From positions 5,386,001 through 5,450,000 of the forward strand of contig NZ_OX216966.1 in assembly GCF_945605565.1 (NCBI RefSeq): a stretch of DNA of 64,000 nt. The letters run 5' to 3'. The notes under the pieces were generated by a model that did not search any database, had not been told where the DNA came from, and was given only the letters and a program-made list of their open reading frames with translations. The DNA is from Paenibacillus dendritiformis (GTDB lineage: Bacteria > Bacillota > Bacilli > Paenibacillales > Paenibacillaceae). The position numbers and the translations under genes were made by a program. Position 1 is the first letter of the stretch. The number at the start of each line of letters is the position of its first letter. Shown here piece by piece: positions 45,740 through 54,677 of the stretch.

Positions 45740-46642
45740 TTACTGTTTTTTCTTCGTTCGCTGATTACGGATTTCGCTTGGCGACACGCCGAACAGCTGG
45801 CGGAACAGACGGTTGAAATTCGATAAATTGCGAAAGCCGCATTCTGATGCAATATCAATAATTTTCTCATCCGATGATTCCAATAAATGAACCGCTTGGG
45901 TCAGCCGGAGTTGGATAAGATAATCAAGCGGCGACGTGCCGACCGCCTGCTGGAACAAGGCGCTGAACCGGGACGGGCTCAAATGGGTCAGCTCGGCTAA
46001 TTCCTTCAGCGTCCACGGGTAAGCCAAATTGAGCTCCATCGTTAGAATAAGCTCCTTCAGCGCATGGATTCCGCGGTGCTTCACTGGCGCCGGTTCCCCT
46101 TCCGAGATCGCGCCGTGGCGGTTCACGAGCGCGAGGAAGCGGGTCAATTGCGCCCGGATGACGGAGGCGTAAGATGGAGCCCGCACATGCATTTCCTCCT
46201 TCATATTGAGGAGTATCGCGATCAATTCATCGTAGACGGGCATGTCCCGGTTGACCAGATTGGTGAACTGTATGCCCTGTTCCCGGAACGGGCGGAGCAA
46301 GTCATGGTCATAGCGCATCTCCATGGCCAGCATCCCGGGATCGAACATATGAACGTCAATGACCAGATGATCCGTCTCGAAGGCGCGATGCAGGTCCTGT
46401 CCATTGATGAGGATAATATCTCCAGCCTGAAGCTGATATTTTACGCCGTTGATCACATAAAATCCTGTCCCGCCCCGGATATAATTAATCTCCAGTTCCC
46501 GGTGCCAATGGAGCCGTTGAAAGCCCGGACTCACGCCTTCCGTCGTCGATACGAGGTACGGCATCGGCGTAGGCCAAGACACCGGATCAGGCATGATGGC
46601 CTTTGGCTTTTCCCGGGGTTCCGTATGTACATTCCGATCCAT
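45740..46642 (-). CDS. AraC-family regulator of the kinase/GH4 cluster
   Basis: A 300-residue regulator. The N-terminal cupin (HWHRELEINYIRGGTGFYVI, LQAGDIILINGQDLHRA) senses a sugar, and the C-terminus has both AraC helix-turn-helices (WTLKELAELTHLSPSRFSAL and SSDEKIIDIASECGFRNLSN, then FNRLFRQLFGVSP). GGAGGTGA lies just before the ATG at 46642; longer readings lack a site. It is upstream of the kinase and GH4 genes on the same strand and probably activates them. Confidence 0.92.
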   Translation of the reverse strand: MDRNVHTEPREKPKAIMPDPVSWPTPMPYLVSTTEGVSPGFQRLHWHRELEINYIRGGTGFYVINGVKYQLQAGDIILINGQDLHRAFETDHLVIDVHMFDPGMLAMEMRYDHDLLRPFREQGIQFTNLVNRDMPVYDELIAILLNMKEEMHVRAPSYASVIRAQLTRFLALVNRHGAISEGEPAPVKHRGIHALKELILTMELNLAYPWTLKELAELTHLSPSRFSALFQQAVGTSPLDYLIQLRLTQAVHLLESSDEKIIDIASECGFRNLSNFNRLFRQLFGVSPSEIRNQRTKKKQ

Positions 46643-46809
46643 ACAAGCTTCACCTCCGCAATGAAAACGTTCTCCTTCTATTACAGCAAAAAAAGGCAAT
46701 CCCGCAAAGAAAAACATTTCGCGTCCTGTACACAAATAAATTGACAAAGACAGTAAAAAGACATTAAGATGTAAAATGCAAAAAACTAAAGGGAGCAGGT
46801 GACCTACCC

Positions 46810-47064
46810 GTGAACTACCAACCGATTGTAAAGGAAAAGACGTTAATTGAGCGCAACGATGAAGACAACCTGTATCAAGTCAAAGTGAAATTGCAGGATG
46901 GCACTCAATGCCGCGTCATCTACAACAAAGGAGCAATTACGATCAGCCGCTTGCTCTCCATTCCTTGTCCCGTATGCAGAAAAGACTTCATTTGCTCATG
47001 TCTGAACCGCTTCGCGGAACAAATTGACAGCCAAGTCCATTTATCCGACATGCTTGCTGAATAA
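46810..47064 (+). CDS. Small CxxC protein of unknown function
   Basis: An 84-residue soluble protein. The first half looks beta-rich (NLYQVKVKLQDGTQCRVIYN). The second contains a CPVC and a CSC pair within PCPVCRKDFICSCLNRF, which could bind zinc. The start is a GTG at 46810, with AGGTGA seven bases upstream. It is followed after 56 bases by the tRNA-Ala gene, which has its own promoter. Family not recognised. Confidence 0.65.
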   Translation: MNYQPIVKEKTLIERNDEDNLYQVKVKLQDGTQCRVIYNKGAITISRLLSIPCPVCRKDFICSCLNRFAEQIDSQVHLSDMLAE

Positions 47065-47078
47065 ATGAATAAATCCTG

Positions 47079-47107
47079 TTGCAATTCGAGACATGTGGTG
47101 GTATAAT
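47079..47107 (+). promoter_or_regulatory. Promoter of the tRNA-Ala gene
   Basis: TTGCAA (47079-47084) and a perfect TATAAT (47102-47107) are 17 bases apart, 12 bases before the tRNA. Confidence 0.75.
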
Positions 47108-47119
47108 GTAACAGGTAAC

Positions 47120-47194
47120 GGGGCATTAGTTCAGTGGGAGAACGCTTCACTGGCAGTGAAGAGGTCAGCGGTTCGAATCCGCTATGCTCCACCA
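47120..47194 (+). tRNA. tRNA-Ala, anticodon GGC, CCA encoded
   Basis: The acceptor arm pairs GGGGCAT with ATGCTCC and includes the G3-U70 pair that identifies alanine tRNA. The anticodon arm is CTTCA-CTGGCAG-TGAAG, giving anticodon GGC for GCC/GCU codons. The T arm contains GGTTCGAATCC, and the CCA end is encoded. It is a single tRNA gene with its own promoter and terminator. Confidence 0.96.
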
Positions 47195-47210
47195 TCATAG
47201 CTACACTCGA

Positions 47211-47240
47211 GAACATCTGGATGAAGATGTTCTTTTTGTT
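47211..47240 (+). terminator. Terminator of the tRNA-Ala gene
   Basis: GAACATCT-GGATGA-AGATGTTC is a perfect eight-base stem followed by TTTTTGTT. Confidence 0.88.
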
Positions 47241-47255
47241 ATGTCTGCACAAAAG

Positions 47256-47283
47256 AACCCGCAAGGGTTCTAAGATGCGGGTT
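47256..47283 (-). terminator. Terminator of nrdR
   Basis: AACCCGC pairs with GCGGGTT around 14 bases. CTTTT follows on the minus strand and TTT on the plus strand, so it can act in both directions. It lies three bases after the nrdR stop. Confidence 0.7.
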
Positions 47284-47285
47284 TT

Positions 47286-47759
47286 TCATGAGTGCTCCCC
47301 TAATGAATTTTTGGATAGCAAGTGCGTCAGTTCCTTCATGAACATATTGATATCCTTGAATTGGCGGTATACCGAAGCAAATCGCACATAGGCCACCTCA
47401 TCGACCGGATACAATTGCTCCATCACCCGCTCGCCGATAATGCGGCTCTCTACTTCGGCATGAGCCGTATTCCGGAGCTGCTTCTCCACTTCGGACGCTA
47501 TCATCTCCAGCCGTTCCACCGAGACCGGCCTTTTCTCACAAGCCCGAATCAGGCCACGCAGCATCTTGTCGCGGCTGAACTCCTCACGGCTTCCATCCTT
47601 CTTAATGACAATAAGCGGCGTCTCTTCGACCATTTCGAAGGTCGTGAACCGCCGGCTGCACAACTCGCATTCCCTTCTCCTCCGGATGGACTTGTTATCA
47701 TTCGCAGGCCGGGAATCCAGCACTTTCGTTCCAAGATGGTCACAAAAAGGACATTTCAA
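47286..47759 (-). CDS. nrdR: Transcriptional repressor NrdR
   Basis: A 157-residue regulator of ribonucleotide reductase genes that senses dATP/ATP. The N-terminal zinc ribbon has CPFC and CELC pairs ([34 protein letters not shown]), followed by an ATP-cone ([20 protein letters not shown]). The TTG start at 47759 has GGAGGAACACCAT before it and gives the standard N-terminus. On the minus strand TTACAG and TATAAC, 18 bases apart, form a likely promoter that overlaps the divergent spore gene. No nrd genes are in the window. Confidence 0.95.
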   Translation of the reverse strand: MKCPFCDHLGTKVLDSRPANDNKSIRRRRECELCSRRFTTFEMVEETPLIVIKKDGSREEFSRDKMLRGLIRACEKRPVSVERLEMIASEVEKQLRNTAHAEVESRIIGERVMEQLYPVDEVAYVRFASVYRQFKDINMFMKELTHLLSKNSLGEHS

Positions 47760-47881
47760 ATGGTGTTCCTCCTTTCTTCCCGATTGAACTCGGATGTTAT
47801 AGAAAATACCAGTCGTTACCTGTAATGAACTTAGCGAGAATGCACACAATACAATTACCAACCGCAAGGAGGTGAATAGAT

Positions 47882-48103
47882 ATGGCCCAAAACAACCGTT
47901 CCAGCAACAACCTGGTTGTTCCTCAAGCAACTGCAGCTCTCGAGCAAATGAAGTTCGAGATCGCTCAAGAATTGGGCATTGCCATTCCGCAAGACGGATA
48001 CTATGGCAACATGGCAACCCGCGACACCGGTTCGATCGGGGGATACATCACGAAGCGCCTGGTACAAATCGCGGAGCAACAGCTAGCAGGACAATTCAAA
48101 TAA
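47882..48103 (+). CDS. Small acid-soluble spore protein, alpha/beta type
   Basis: A 73-residue SASP that coats DNA in the spore core and protects it from UV. The two signatures are seen: [12 protein letters not shown], with the GPR protease site within it, and [35 protein letters not shown] precedes the ATG. A sigma-G-like pair (TGTAAT at 47821, CACAATA at 47845, 18 bases apart) is a weak promoter candidate; expression should be confined to the forespore. Its presence shows that the host sporulates. Confidence 0.96.
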   Translation: MAQNNRSSNNLVVPQATAALEQMKFEIAQELGIAIPQDGYYGNMATRDTGSIGGYITKRLVQIAEQQLAGQFK

Positions 48104-48113
48104 GGCATTATGA

Positions 48114-48152
48114 GCATCGGATCAAGCCGGTAACCCCCGGCTTGTCCGATGC
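48114..48152. terminator. Long hairpin between the spore gene and the transglycosylase gene
   Basis: GCATCGG-A-TCAAGCCGG pairs with CCGGCTTG-TCCGATGC, a stem of about 16 bases with one mismatch, around a six-base loop. TTATT follows on the plus strand. It separates convergent genes. Confidence 0.75.
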
Positions 48153-48156
48153 TTAT

Positions 48157-48741
48157 TCATTTCATCCCATAGACGTCCTTATACTTATCATAATAATGGA
48201 TTACGCGCTGTACGTACAGCTTCGTTTCCCCATAAGGAATCTGCTGCTTCACAGTCTCGTATCGTCCGTCCCATGTCTGGTTGCGAAGCCATTTGCTTAC
48301 ATTGCCCGGACCGGCGTTATACGCCGCGATCGCCGCTATCCAGTTGCCATTGAACTGCTTGTGCAGCGATTGCAAATACCAGGTGCCAATATGAATGTTC
48401 GGGTCGATCTCGTACTTCAATTCCTCCATCGTCCAATGCGAATCAAGCTTGAGCTGCTCCATCGCCCACGAGGCGGTGTCCGGCATCAGCTGCATAACCC
48501 CGATGGCGCCCTTCCTGGATTCCTGACCGGCCTGATAGTTCGTCTCTACCCGGATGATGGCCGCGACGAGCAGCGGATCAATCTGGTACTTGCCCGCGTG
48601 CTTCCGAATCTCATCCTCGTATGGAATCGGATACATCCAGCGGCCCAGCCATTGCGATTGTACAAATATGATAAATAGAAACCCGAGAAAGAGAGCGAGC
48701 AAAAAACGCTTTTTCCGCATCAGCTTCATGATTCGGTTCAT
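48157..48741 (-). CDS. Membrane-anchored lytic transglycosylase (SLT type)
   Basis: A 194-residue protein with one N-terminal helix (about residues 11-29, RFLLALFLGFLFIIFVQSQ) and an exported goose-lysozyme-like SLT domain. The catalytic glutamate is in AAIIRVETNYQAG, followed by GAIGVMQLMPDTA and AAIAAYNAGPGNVSKWL. It cuts peptidoglycan glycan strands. The start ATG at 48741 overlaps the coaE stop (ATGA), so the genes are translationally coupled. Confidence 0.93.
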   Translation of the reverse strand: MNRIMKLMRKKRFLLALFLGFLFIIFVQSQWLGRWMYPIPYEDEIRKHAGKYQIDPLLVAAIIRVETNYQAGQESRKGAIGVMQLMPDTASWAMEQLKLDSHWTMEELKYEIDPNIHIGTWYLQSLHKQFNGNWIAAIAAYNAGPGNVSKWLRNQTWDGRYETVKQQIPYGETKLYVQRVIHYYDKYKDVYGMK

Positions 48742-49334
48742 AACAGACCTTTCCAAAGCCAGAACTGTTCCACCTGCTGCCTAGTCTCTTCTATTCCGTT
48801 GCTGTTGTCGATGACATAATCTGCTCGTTCCCGCTTCATCTCAATATCCCACTGGGAGAGAAGCCGTTCGGACGCTTCCGCTTCAGATAATCCGTCCCGC
48901 CGCATCAAGCGCTCCAATTGAATCGCTTGCGGGACGTAGACGACGACGATCTCCTCGAAGCGATCAGTCAAGCCGGACTCGTACAGCAGCGGCACGTCCA
49001 CCACGACAAGGGATTGCGGATGCTCTTCCTCCAGCCGGCGCATCTGCGTCATCATCTCCTGCCGGATGGCGGGGTGGGTTATCTCCTCAAGCGCCTTTCG
49101 CGCGGCGGCATCGGAAAATACAACGTTTCCAAGCCGCTTGCGGTCAAGCGAGCCGTCCGGCAACAGCATGTCCGCTCCGAACCGGTCCGCGATCTGATCT
49201 AACGCGGGACTGCCAGGAAGCACGATCTCCCTGGCAATCCGGTCAGCATCAACAAGCAGAGCGCCCCGTTCCACGAGCAGACGGGAGACGGTGCTTTTCC
49301 CCGACGCAATGCCGCCGGTTAATCCGATGTTCAT
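48738..49334 (-). CDS. coaE: Dephospho-CoA kinase
   Basis: A 198-residue cytosolic kinase that catalyses the last step of coenzyme A synthesis. The P-loop is MNIGLTGGIASGKSTVSRLL, followed by the lid and CoA-binding segments VVDVPLLYESGL and VYVPQAIQLERLMRRDG. GAGGTG precedes the ATG. It belongs to the polA-mutM-ytaF-coaE order known in Bacillus, and overlaps the transglycosylase gene downstream. Confidence 0.96.
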   Translation of the reverse strand: MNIGLTGGIASGKSTVSRLLVERGALLVDADRIAREIVLPGSPALDQIADRFGADMLLPDGSLDRKRLGNVVFSDAAARKALEEITHPAIRQEMMTQMRRLEEEHPQSLVVVDVPLLYESGLTDRFEEIVVVYVPQAIQLERLMRRDGLSEAEASERLLSQWDIEMKRERADYVIDNSNGIEETRQQVEQFWLWKGLL

Positions 49335-49364
49335 GCCTTCACCTCATTTATTTGCCTGCTTACA

Positions 49365-50075
49365 TTAAGATATCAATTTTAGCATCCCCATCAACATTAA
49401 CAACAAACCTGGCAGGAATGATATTCTCTGAATCCAGCGCTGGTGCGAGAACTTCATTCCCAGATGCATGCCTGCCCGCAAAAAGGCGCCGCTGAATAAC
49501 GCGATCACAAGCGCCGTCAGCAAAGACGGATAGCCAAGCAGGGATGCCCCGATCCCTGCGCCGAACGCATCAAGCGACAACGCGGCTCCGAGCCATGCCG
49601 CTTCGGCGGCGCTAATGCTTCCTGAGCGATCGATATCGGCAGCGGAAGGCGTCTTCAATATTTGAATGACTAAGCCGAGACGGCGCAGCTGGATGCGGAT
49701 GAGCGGCTTCGATTCCGCCCGGCCGATCCATTCCTTCAGCTCCTGCGGAGGAATCGGCTTCATGCCGCCGCTCCGTCTTCGGCCCGCTTCCGGCGCATCC
49801 TCCTTCTTGCGAAGCAGCTGGATGATCGCCCAGGCCCCGATCGTAATCAGGATAACCGATCCGGTCCACTGCGCGGCGGCTGGAGAGACGTATCGCACCA
49901 GGAGACCTCCGGCCTGCATCGACAGCCAAATGAACAATCCGGAGCATATCGAAATGATTACGATCGAAAATATCGGGATACGCACGCGGCGCAGACCGTA
50001 AGTCATTCCGACTCCGAAGCTGTCAAGGCTCAGCGCAAAAGCCAAGACGAACATGGACGCTGCTTGCATTAGCAT
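49365..50075 (-). CDS. ytaF: Sporulation membrane protein YtaF (MntP-like fold)
   Basis: A 236-residue membrane protein with six predicted helices. Two repeats carry the family motif: FALSLDSFGVGMTYGLR and AALSLDAFGAGIGASLLG, a duplicated D-x-F-G-x-G pattern as in manganese exporter MntP. A polar loop between them contains DIDRSGSISAAEAAWLG. The ATG at 50075 has GGGAGGG seven bases upstream. It lies between mutM and coaE as in B. subtilis, where YtaF is a sporulation protein. Confidence 0.92.
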   Translation of the reverse strand: MLMQAASMFVLAFALSLDSFGVGMTYGLRRVRIPIFSIVIISICSGLFIWLSMQAGGLLVRYVSPAAAQWTGSVILITIGAWAIIQLLRKKEDAPEAGRRRSGGMKPIPPQELKEWIGRAESKPLIRIQLRRLGLVIQILKTPSAADIDRSGSISAAEAAWLGAALSLDAFGAGIGASLLGYPSLLTALVIALFSGAFLRAGMHLGMKFSHQRWIQRISFLPGLLLMLMGMLKLIS

Positions 50076-50174
50076 CACATTTCCCTCCCTGCTCGGCGAG
50101 AACCGGCCGCGCGTCGGCGCGGGCTTCCCGCCGGTATACCCCATCATATGGGCAACAGCGGAGAGGGGTGAATG

Positions 50175-51017
50175 CTAATTGGCGCGTTGGGAATGCTTCT
50201 GGCAGCGCGGGCAATAATGCGTGCCTCTGCCGCCGACGACGCTCTTTTCAATGATTTGGCCGCAGCGGATGCACGGCTCGCCTTGCCGACCGTACATTTG
50301 AAGCTGATGCTGGAACATGCCCATCTCGCCCTGTCCGTTGACATAGGATTTGATCGAAGAGCCTCCGGCCTCGACAGCCTCGCTCAACGTGGCGATAATT
50401 GCTTCGTGCAAGCGGACGCATTCCGCGTCGGTCAGCTCGTCCGCCGGCCGCAGCGGATGAATGCCTGCCCGGAACAACGCTTCATCCACATAGATATTCC
50501 CGATGCCTACCACGACATGCTGATTGAGAAGCACCGGCTTAATGAAGCTGCGGCGCTTGCGCAGCAAAGCGGTCAGCACTTCGGGCGTGAACTGTTCCGA
50601 GAGCGGCTCCACCCCCAGCTTCTGCAGCGGCGGCATGCCCCATTCCTCGTCGCGCCGGAACAGATGCATCGTGCCGAACTGGCGCACGTCCTTGTACCGC
50701 AGCTCGCTGCCATCCGTGAGATGGAAGATGACGTGGGTATGCTTCTCCACCGGCTCCCCTGCCTTGAACACACCGTAGCGCCCTTCCATCCGCAGATGGG
50801 AGACCAACGTAAGCCCGTCCAGCAAAATGCGGAGGAACTTGCCTCGCCGCTCTACTTGTTCGATCGTATGTCCGCTCAATGCGTCGCAGAACTCTTCTAT
50901 ATTCGCTGGACGCTGGATGATGCGGGGGAGCGTAACAGTTACGCGCTCAATCGTCTTTCCCGCCACCAGCGTATTTAATGTCCTTTTAACAGTCTCCACT
51001 TCCGGCAATTCCGGCAT
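50175..51017 (-). CDS. mutM: Formamidopyrimidine-DNA glycosylase
   Basis: A 280-residue repair enzyme that removes 8-oxoguanine. The N-terminal PELPEVETVKRTL supplies the catalytic proline (after removal of Met) and glutamate. The helix-two-turn-helix is in the middle and the C-terminal zinc finger is CIRCGQIIEKSVVGGRGTHY with a second CPRC pair. GAGGTGATTGAC precedes the ATG at 51017. It follows polA by 63 bases, so the two repair genes are likely cotranscribed. Confidence 0.97.
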   Translation of the reverse strand: MPELPEVETVKRTLNTLVAGKTIERVTVTLPRIIQRPANIEEFCDALSGHTIEQVERRGKFLRILLDGLTLVSHLRMEGRYGVFKAGEPVEKHTHVIFHLTDGSELRYKDVRQFGTMHLFRRDEEWGMPPLQKLGVEPLSEQFTPEVLTALLRKRRSFIKPVLLNQHVVVGIGNIYVDEALFRAGIHPLRPADELTDAECVRLHEAIIATLSEAVEAGGSSIKSYVNGQGEMGMFQHQLQMYGRQGEPCIRCGQIIEKSVVGGRGTHYCPRCQKHSQRAN

Positions 51018-51080
51018 GTCAATCACCTCTCGTTGTCCATTATACCGAATATTGTCCTCCTGCGGAGCACTGGTCTTGAT

Positions 51081-53750
51081 TTACTTCGCTTCGTACCAAT
51101 TGCTGCCGGAGCTCACATCGGCCCGAAGCGGCACATCGAGCTTCAAAGCCGCTTCCATGACTTCCGGCACCAGCTTCTTCATCGTGTCCACTTCATCCTC
51201 CGGCACCTCGAACACCAATTCGTCGTGCACCTGAAGCAGCATCCGGCTCTTCAAGCCCAACTCCTTCAGCTTGGCATCCATCTGAACCATCGCCAGCTTG
51301 ATAATATCGGCGGCGGTTCCTTGGATCGGCGTATTCATCGCCGTCCGTTCCGCGAACGAACGAAGATTGTAGTTCGATGCGTTGATATCCTTGAGATATC
51401 GTCTGCGCTCGAGCAGCGTCGTGACGTAGCCATCCTGGCGCGCCTGCTTGACGATATCGTCCATATATTGGCGCACACCGCGGAACACATGGAAGTACTG
51501 GTCGATGAACGCGGCCGCTTCCTTGCGCGTAATGTGCAGGTTCTGAGACAGCCCGTAGTCGCTGATGCCATAGACGATGCCGAAGTTGACGGCCTTCGCC
51601 TGGCGGCGCATATTGGAATCGACCTGGTCGGCGGCGACGCCGAATACGTCCATCGCGGTCTTCGTATGAATGTCCATATCGTGGATGAACGCTTCCTTCA
51701 GCTTGTCATCGCCAGAGATATGGGCCAGAACGCGCAGCTCGATCTGGGAATAGTCGGCCGCGACAATATGCCACCCCGGCTCCGAAGGCACGAACGCCTG
51801 GCGGATTTGCCGCCCTTCCTCGAGCCGGATCGGAATGTTCTGAAGATTCGGATACTGGCTGCTCAGGCGGCCCGTCGCCGCAATCGTCTGACGGTAATAC
51901 GTATGGACCTTACCCGTGCTCTCGCGTACTTCCTTCAGCAGCCCTTCAATATAGGTGGACTGCAGCTTCGTCATCTGCCGGTAGAGCAAGATGAGCGGAA
52001 TGATGTCATGGTACGGCTCCAGCTTCTCCAGCACCTCGGCATCGGTCGAATACCCCGTCTTCGTCTTCTTGATGACCGGCAAGCGCAGCTTATCGAACAG
52101 AATCTCGCCCAACTGCTTCGGCGATCCAATGTTGAACTCGGTGCCGGCCAGCTCATAAATGCGCGCCATCGTCTCCTCGATCTGCTGCTTGAAGTTCGTG
52201 CCCAAGTCGTGAAGACTCTGCTTGTTCACCCGAATGCCCGTCTTCTCCATCTGCGCCAGCACCTTGGAGAGCGGCAGCTCCAGATCGTAATAGAGCCGGT
52301 TCATCTCCTGATCTTGCAGCGCCTTCTCCATCACCGGCTTCAGCAGCCGGACGAGCTTCGCCTTGCGAGCCGCATGCTCCGCAACGACTGTCGTCTCCGG
52401 CACCTTGAATTTAGCGCCTTTGCCGTATACGGCGTCATTATCCTGAGAGGACGGAAGCCCGTACTTCTCCGCGACGGATTGCAGCGTAGCCGAAGCATCC
52501 TCCGGATTGAGGAGATAGGCTGCGAGATGGACATCGAAGACGGATCCTTCCAGCGGAACTCCCGCCCAATGAAGCACCAGATCGTTATAGTGGAGATCAT
52601 AGCCGCTTTTTGGACGCTGCCCGTCTCCCAACCACGCCCGCAGCTCGGCCGCTTCTTCGGTCTGCAGTTCATCTGCCGTCACATACCAGCTCTCGTCCTC
52701 TGTCGCGACGAGCAGTCCAATGAGCTCCGCCTGATGCGGATTGTCGCCATGGGCTTCCACAATCAGCACATCAGCGGTAGCGAGCGTCTCATTCAGCCCG
52801 TCCCATCGGCCTTCTCCGGCCAGACGGACATTGAGGCGCTCTGCGGAGAGCGATTCATCGACAGCAGCAGGCTTGGCTTCTCCACCGACACCGGCTTTTT
52901 CAAGCCGCTCGATAACGGATCTGAACTCAAGCTTGCGGAGCGCCGGCAACGCCTCCGCTTGCAAGCCGTCGAACTTCATCTGCTCCGGCGGCAGATCGAG
53001 CGGAACCTCCCGGAAAATCGTGGCCAGCCGCTTGCTCATCCGGGCATCTTCCGCATGATTGACCAGATTCTCCTTCATCTTGCCCTTCAGCTCGTCCACA
53101 TGCTCCAGCACGCTCTCGACGCTGGGATACTGATGCAGCAGCTTCAGTGCCGTCTTCTCCCCAATCCCCGGAACGCCCGGGATATTATCAGAGGTGTCTC
53201 CCATCAATCCTTTCAGATCGATAATCTGTTCCGGCTTCAATCCATACTTCTCCTCTATCTCGGCAGGAGTATACTTCTCCACCTCCGTCACGCCCTTGCG
53301 CGTAAGCAGCACGGATACATGTCGGGAAGCAAGCTGAAGCATGTCCTTGTCCCCGGTGACGACGAACATTGGCTGGCCCGCTTCATCCGCCTGGCGGGTC
53401 ATCGTGCCGATGATGTCATCCGCCTCGTAGCCCGCCAGCTCGAAATGGGCGATGCCCATCGCCGACAGCAGCTCCTTCAGCAGCGGAAACTGCTCGGACA
53501 GCTCCGGAGGCGTCTTTTCACGGCCTCCCTTATAGTCCTGATAGTCTCCATGGCGGAACGTCTCCTTGCCCGCGTCAAACGCGACCAGCATATGAGTCGG
53601 CTGCTCCTCCTCCAAAATGCGAAGCAGCATCTGCGTAAAGCCGAATACGGCATTGGTATGCAAACCTAGTGAGTTCGACAATGGCGGCATCGCAAAAAAA
53701 GCACGGTAAATAATGCTGTTGCCGTCGATTACGATCCATTTTTCCTTCAT
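51081..53750 (-). CDS. polA: DNA polymerase I
   Basis: An 889-residue repair polymerase. The 5'-3' nuclease domain comes first (WIVIDGNSIIYRAFFAMPPL, ELAGYEADDIIGT, LMGDTSDNIPGVPGIG). The middle 3'-5' exonuclease-like domain lacks the acidic pair of motif I (the site reads VLIVEAHGDNPHQ), as in Bacillus stearothermophilus enzyme, so proofreading is likely lost. The polymerase motifs follow: motif A in AADYSQIELRVLAHISGD, motif B in RRQAKAVNFGIVYGIS and motif C in QVHDELVFEVP. The ATG at 53750 has GAGGTG upstream. Array D lies upstream. Confidence 0.97.
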   Translation of the reverse strand: MKEKWIVIDGNSIIYRAFFAMPPLSNSLGLHTNAVFGFTQMLLRILEEEQPTHMLVAFDAGKETFRHGDYQDYKGGREKTPPELSEQFPLLKELLSAMGIAHFELAGYEADDIIGTMTRQADEAGQPMFVVTGDKDMLQLASRHVSVLLTRKGVTEVEKYTPAEIEEKYGLKPEQIIDLKGLMGDTSDNIPGVPGIGEKTALKLLHQYPSVESVLEHVDELKGKMKENLVNHAEDARMSKRLATIFREVPLDLPPEQMKFDGLQAEALPALRKLEFRSVIERLEKAGVGGEAKPAAVDESLSAERLNVRLAGEGRWDGLNETLATADVLIVEAHGDNPHQAELIGLLVATEDESWYVTADELQTEEAAELRAWLGDGQRPKSGYDLHYNDLVLHWAGVPLEGSVFDVHLAAYLLNPEDASATLQSVAEKYGLPSSQDNDAVYGKGAKFKVPETTVVAEHAARKAKLVRLLKPVMEKALQDQEMNRLYYDLELPLSKVLAQMEKTGIRVNKQSLHDLGTNFKQQIEETMARIYELAGTEFNIGSPKQLGEILFDKLRLPVIKKTKTGYSTDAEVLEKLEPYHDIIPLILLYRQMTKLQSTYIEGLLKEVRESTGKVHTYYRQTIAATGRLSSQYPNLQNIPIRLEEGRQIRQAFVPSEPGWHIVAADYSQIELRVLAHISGDDKLKEAFIHDMDIHTKTAMDVFGVAADQVDSNMRRQAKAVNFGIVYGISDYGLSQNLHITRKEAAAFIDQYFHVFRGVRQYMDDIVKQARQDGYVTTLLERRRYLKDINASNYNLRSFAERTAMNTPIQGTAADIIKLAMVQMDAKLKELGLKSRMLLQVHDELVFEVPEDEVDTMKKLVPEVMEAALKLDVPLRADVSSGSNWYEAK

Positions 53751-53874
53751 TAATAAACACCTCAATCCCGTCTCATGTTTTCATGATAGCATAGCGCGAA
53801 CCCGAATAGGAAATCGAATATGAATACGGCACGAAGATAGAAAGCCGACCGCTCCTGTGTTACATAAATTACCA

Positions 53875-54530
53875 CTTACGTCAAGTCCCCCAATCGGTCA
53901 GACGTACCCGATAATCCCTTATTCTAAATCTTCCAATGGATCAGGTGGCATCTATCGTCACCCCATATGCTCAATTTCCCATCGAGTCAGGTGGCACCCA
54001 TCACCACCCTTATGTTCAATCTCCCATCGGGTCAGGTTACACCCATCACGACCCTTATGTTCAATCTCCCATCGAGTCAGGTTCGCCCATCATCACCCTT
54101 ATAATCAATCTCCCATCGAGTCAGGTTCGCCCATCATCACCCCTTATGTTCAATCTCCCATCGGGTCAGGTTACACCCATCATCACCCTTATAATCAATC
54201 TCCCATCGAGTCAGGTTCGCCCATCATCACCCCTTATGTTCAATCTCCCATCGAGTCAGGTTCGCCCATCATCACCCTTATAATCAATATCCCATCGGGT
54301 CAGGTTACACCCATCACCACCCTTATGTTCAATCTCCCATCGGGTCAGGTTACGCCCATCACGACCCTTATGATTAATCTCCCATCGGGTCAGGTAGCAC
54401 CCATCACGACCCTTATGTTCGATCTCCCATCGGGTCAGGTTACACCCATCACGACCCTTATGTTTAATCTCCAATCGGGTCAGGTAGCACCATCACGACC
54501 CTTATGTTCAATCTCCCATCGAGTCAGGAG
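53875..54530 (-). repeat. Array D: fifteen units, about 45 bp, minus orientation
   Basis: Plus-strand cores of the form CTTATGTTCAATCTCCC begin at 53875 (worn), 53918, 53964, 54009, 54054, 54098, 54143, 54188, 54233, 54277, 54322, 54367, 54412, 54457 and 54501. Intervals are 43-46, mostly 45. The filler is like AGTCAGGTTCGCCCATCATC. Compared with A-C the core has AATCTCCC in place of AATATCCCC. Because 45 is a multiple of three, all plus-strand frames stay open for long distances as 15-residue repeats, but no ribosome binding site precedes them. It lies between polA and array E. Confidence 0.92.
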
Positions 54531-54677
54531 AGCCTTCACCATCTACATCAACCATATTGGATAATTAGTAGACATTTGCTTGCTTCATGCAGTCATCAAG
54601 CCAATACATTCTCCTCATTCATCCATTGAAGCAAGTCTTCTGTTCTTGTTATTCCCCCTCTACGCAAATAATTGATT

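Noticed and set aside
51033..53669. A very long plus-strand open frame of 878 codons opposite polA
   Set aside because: It mirrors polA exactly; long antisense frames are common opposite GC-rich genes, and its residues show no domain.
53857..54564. A 235-codon open frame across array D as a repeat protein
   Set aside because: The period is a multiple of three so all frames stay open; there is no ribosome binding site, and sister arrays with other periods do not keep a frame.
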